Of a stretch of 6,166 bases of DNA, positions 5,618-6,166 are shown piece after piece. Made by a program: the position numbers and the translations under genes. The notes beneath the pieces were generated by a model. It searched no databases. It saw nothing but the letters and a program-made list of their open reading frames with translations, and was not told where the DNA came from. Source of the DNA: an uncultured Eubacteriales bacterium (GTDB lineage Bacteria > Bacillota > Clostridia > Oscillospirales > Oscillospiraceae); assembly GCA_900555735.1 (NCBI GenBank), contig USMI01000119.1:1-6166 (forward strand), read 5' to 3'. Each line of letters begins with the position of its first letter. The stretch's first letter is position 1.

Positions 5618-5642
5618 CCTGCACCAGCTAAAAAAAGTGTAG
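5550..5642 (+). other. Short open frame (30 codons) past the synthetase break, unidentified
   Basis: Where the synthetase similarity stops, another frame reads MRFYGGVRGGIAV, then SFLLFRNVHDLHQLKKV and TAG. Its hydrophobic segment and basic LKKV end look more protein-like than the synthetase-frame tail. It may be the 3' end of a different gene joined at about 5560. There is no ribosome binding site before the ATG at 5550. From 5618 to 5713 one frame stays open without a recognisable product. Confidence 0.25.
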
Positions 5643-5713
5643 CCCCTCCATCGGACTATTCCGGGCATGAATATGAACACAGAAAACATGTAAATAGATT
5701 TTATAATTCTTCT

Positions 5714-5747
5714 GCGCCTGTCTGCATTTTGCAGACAGGCGCTTTTT
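5714..5747 (+). terminator. Strong rho-independent terminator
   Basis: A perfect 12-bp stem (5714-5725 with 5731-5742) with an ATTTT loop is followed by TTTTT (5743-5747). It would end plus-strand transcripts arriving from the synthetase-remnant side and insulate the small ORFs to its right. Alternatively it acts as a leader attenuator for them. Confidence 0.85.
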
Positions 5748-5771
5748 GTCGTTTTCTTGGGTTCTGTGTCG

Positions 5772-5831
5772 GCTGTCGATCACCTCCTGTATCTATCCCT
5801 CACAACGCAACGATGAAACAGGAGGTGCAGC
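5772..5831 (+). promoter_or_regulatory. Leader hairpin that would sequester the Shine-Dalgarno of the small ORF
   Basis: CACCTCCTGT (5781-5790) is the exact reverse complement of ACAGGAGGTG (5818-5827), which contains the AGGAGG ribosome binding site for the ATG at 5834. GCTG (5772-5775) can extend the stem with CAGC (5828-5831) across a 5-nt bulge. If folded, the mRNA would hide its ribosome binding site. This is a candidate translational control element; no ligand or leader peptide is evident. Confidence 0.55.
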
Positions 5832-5833
5832 GT

Positions 5834-5959
5834 ATGGAGCAGCGCGGTATTTTGATTTGCTCCATTACAGACGGCGATTTGCCCCTTTGCTGGGAACTGT
5901 ATCTCGGCATTGTCAACGCCTACCGCAGTTCTTCCGAGAAAGGCGGTGAGTTCAGATGA
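5834..5959 (+). CDS. Small hypothetical protein, 41 aa
   Basis: A 41-residue frame starting MEQRGILICSITDGDLP and ending EKGGEFR. AGGAGG lies 8 nt before the ATG, which favours this start over the ATG at 5813, itself upstream of that ribosome binding site. The stop TGA overlaps the next ATG (ATGA at 5956-5959), a sign of translational coupling with the following ORF. The DLPLCWELYLGIVNAYR segment should form an amphipathic helix. I recognise no family. It resembles the small accessory ORFs that precede recombinase genes in clostridial integrative elements, an impression rather than an identification. The ribosome binding site sits in a predicted hairpin. Confidence 0.5.
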   Translation: MEQRGILICSITDGDLPLCWELYLGIVNAYRSSSEKGGEFR

Positions 5960-6147
5960 CGGGATTTACCTTTCAGAGCTTGAAGCCGCAGGACTGTTTA
6001 AGCAATGAGCTTCGCAGCGTGATCCGTGATAATGTTTTGCAGTTCTACGCCAAGGGGCTATCTACGGAAGCAGAGGAAGAAGGCCTGACCGCTCTGTATG
6101 AGCGCCTTTCGCATGGCAGAGCAAAGGCAAGTCCGGCGAGCATTTGA
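5956..6147 (+). CDS. Small hypothetical protein, 63 aa, with a probably chimeric C-terminus
   Basis: The frame starts MTGFTFQSLKPQDC and overlaps the previous ORF by ATGA; GGTGAG lies 5 nt upstream. Residues 1-53 look like a compact helical protein (NELRSVIRDNVLQFYAKGL, then EAEEEGLTALYERLSH). I do not recognise the family. From about residue 54 (base 6114) the same DNA encodes a serine-recombinase segment in another frame, so the last ten residues (GRAKASPASI) are probably an out-of-frame tail created by the junction. The native protein may have ended differently. Confidence 0.45.
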   Translation: MTGFTFQSLKPQDCLSNELRSVIRDNVLQFYAKGLSTEAEEEGLTALYERLSHGRAKASPASI

Positions 6148-6166
6148 CGACCATTCCGCCCTATGG
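6114..6166 (+). pseudogene. Serine recombinase fragment (start of the Recombinase domain), 5' part missing
   Basis: In the frame beginning TGG at 6114 the DNA reads WQSKGKSGEHLTTIPPYG and runs off the window. In large serine recombinases of clostridial elements, a [RK]AV(W/F)xxKGxxG segment followed by a PPYGY motif marks the passage from the catalytic resolvase domain to the Recombinase (PF07508) domain. Upstream in this frame there is a stop at 6099-6101 and nothing resembling a resolvase domain, so the catalytic N-terminal half with its serine is missing here. The fragment overlaps the tail of the 63-residue ORF in a different frame. It is either a deletion remnant or an assembly junction. 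The call rests on a short motif. Confidence 0.5.

Noticed and set aside
5702..5707. TATAAT as a plus-strand -10 box
   Set aside because: No -35 is visible at 16-18 bp, and transcription would start inside the terminator hairpin at 5714; it may be chance in AT-rich DNA, though an attenuator cannot be fully excluded.
1..6166. CRISPR array, tRNA or rRNA genes
   Set aside because: I saw no regularly spaced repeats and no cloverleaf or rRNA-like conserved sequence on either strand.

Overview
The window looks like chromosomal DNA from a GC-rich gut Clostridia, most probably Oscillospiraceae/Ruminococcaceae-like. This rests on protein style: strong AAGGAGG-type ribosome binding sites, a cysteine-rich KTR protein, a DUF3795 protein, GNAT enzymes, and fragments typical of clostridial integrative elements. 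No rRNA or other taxonomic marker is present, so the assignment is an inference.

Layout. (1) Bases 1-109 hold the 3' end of a plus-strand membrane protein, probably TauE/SafE-like. It converges on a bidirectional terminator at 100-128. (2) Bases 132-4039 hold a tight minus-strand run of six genes. In transcription order these are a streptothricin-acetyltransferase-like GNAT, a second GNAT (1-nt gap), a membrane-anchored choloylglycine-hydrolase-family amidase (16-nt gap), a third GNAT, a DUF3795 cysteine-rich protein and a lipoprotein. (3) Bases 4133-5044 hold a minus-strand TetR regulator plus KTR zinc-ribbon gene pair. It is driven by a textbook sigma-A promoter (TTGACA-16-TATAAT) whose -10 lies inside a 27-bp perfect-arm palindrome, and it is closed by a hairpin terminator at 4081-4134. 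(4) Bases 5092-5319 hold a short minus-strand gene of unknown function that lacks a visible ribosome binding site.

From about 5320 to the right end the character changes. Composition becomes more AT-rich, coding switches to the plus strand, and the DNA is a mosaic of remnants. There is a (p)ppGpp synthetase (RelA/SpoT domain) fragment missing both ends, a short unidentified piece, a strong terminator, two small ATGA-coupled ORFs behind a hairpin that hides their Shine-Dalgarno sequence, and the start of a serine-recombinase Recombinase domain whose N-terminal half is missing. This resembles the decayed or rearranged edge of an integrative element.

The most notable feature of the left part is the amidase. 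Every active-site position of the bile-salt-hydrolase/penicillin-V-acylase family can be matched, but its cysteine nucleophile sits at residue 94 behind a membrane anchor, so autoprocessing is expected. With three different acetyltransferases around it, the operon looks like a small-molecule amide-modifying or detoxification cassette. The substrate cannot be read from sequence.
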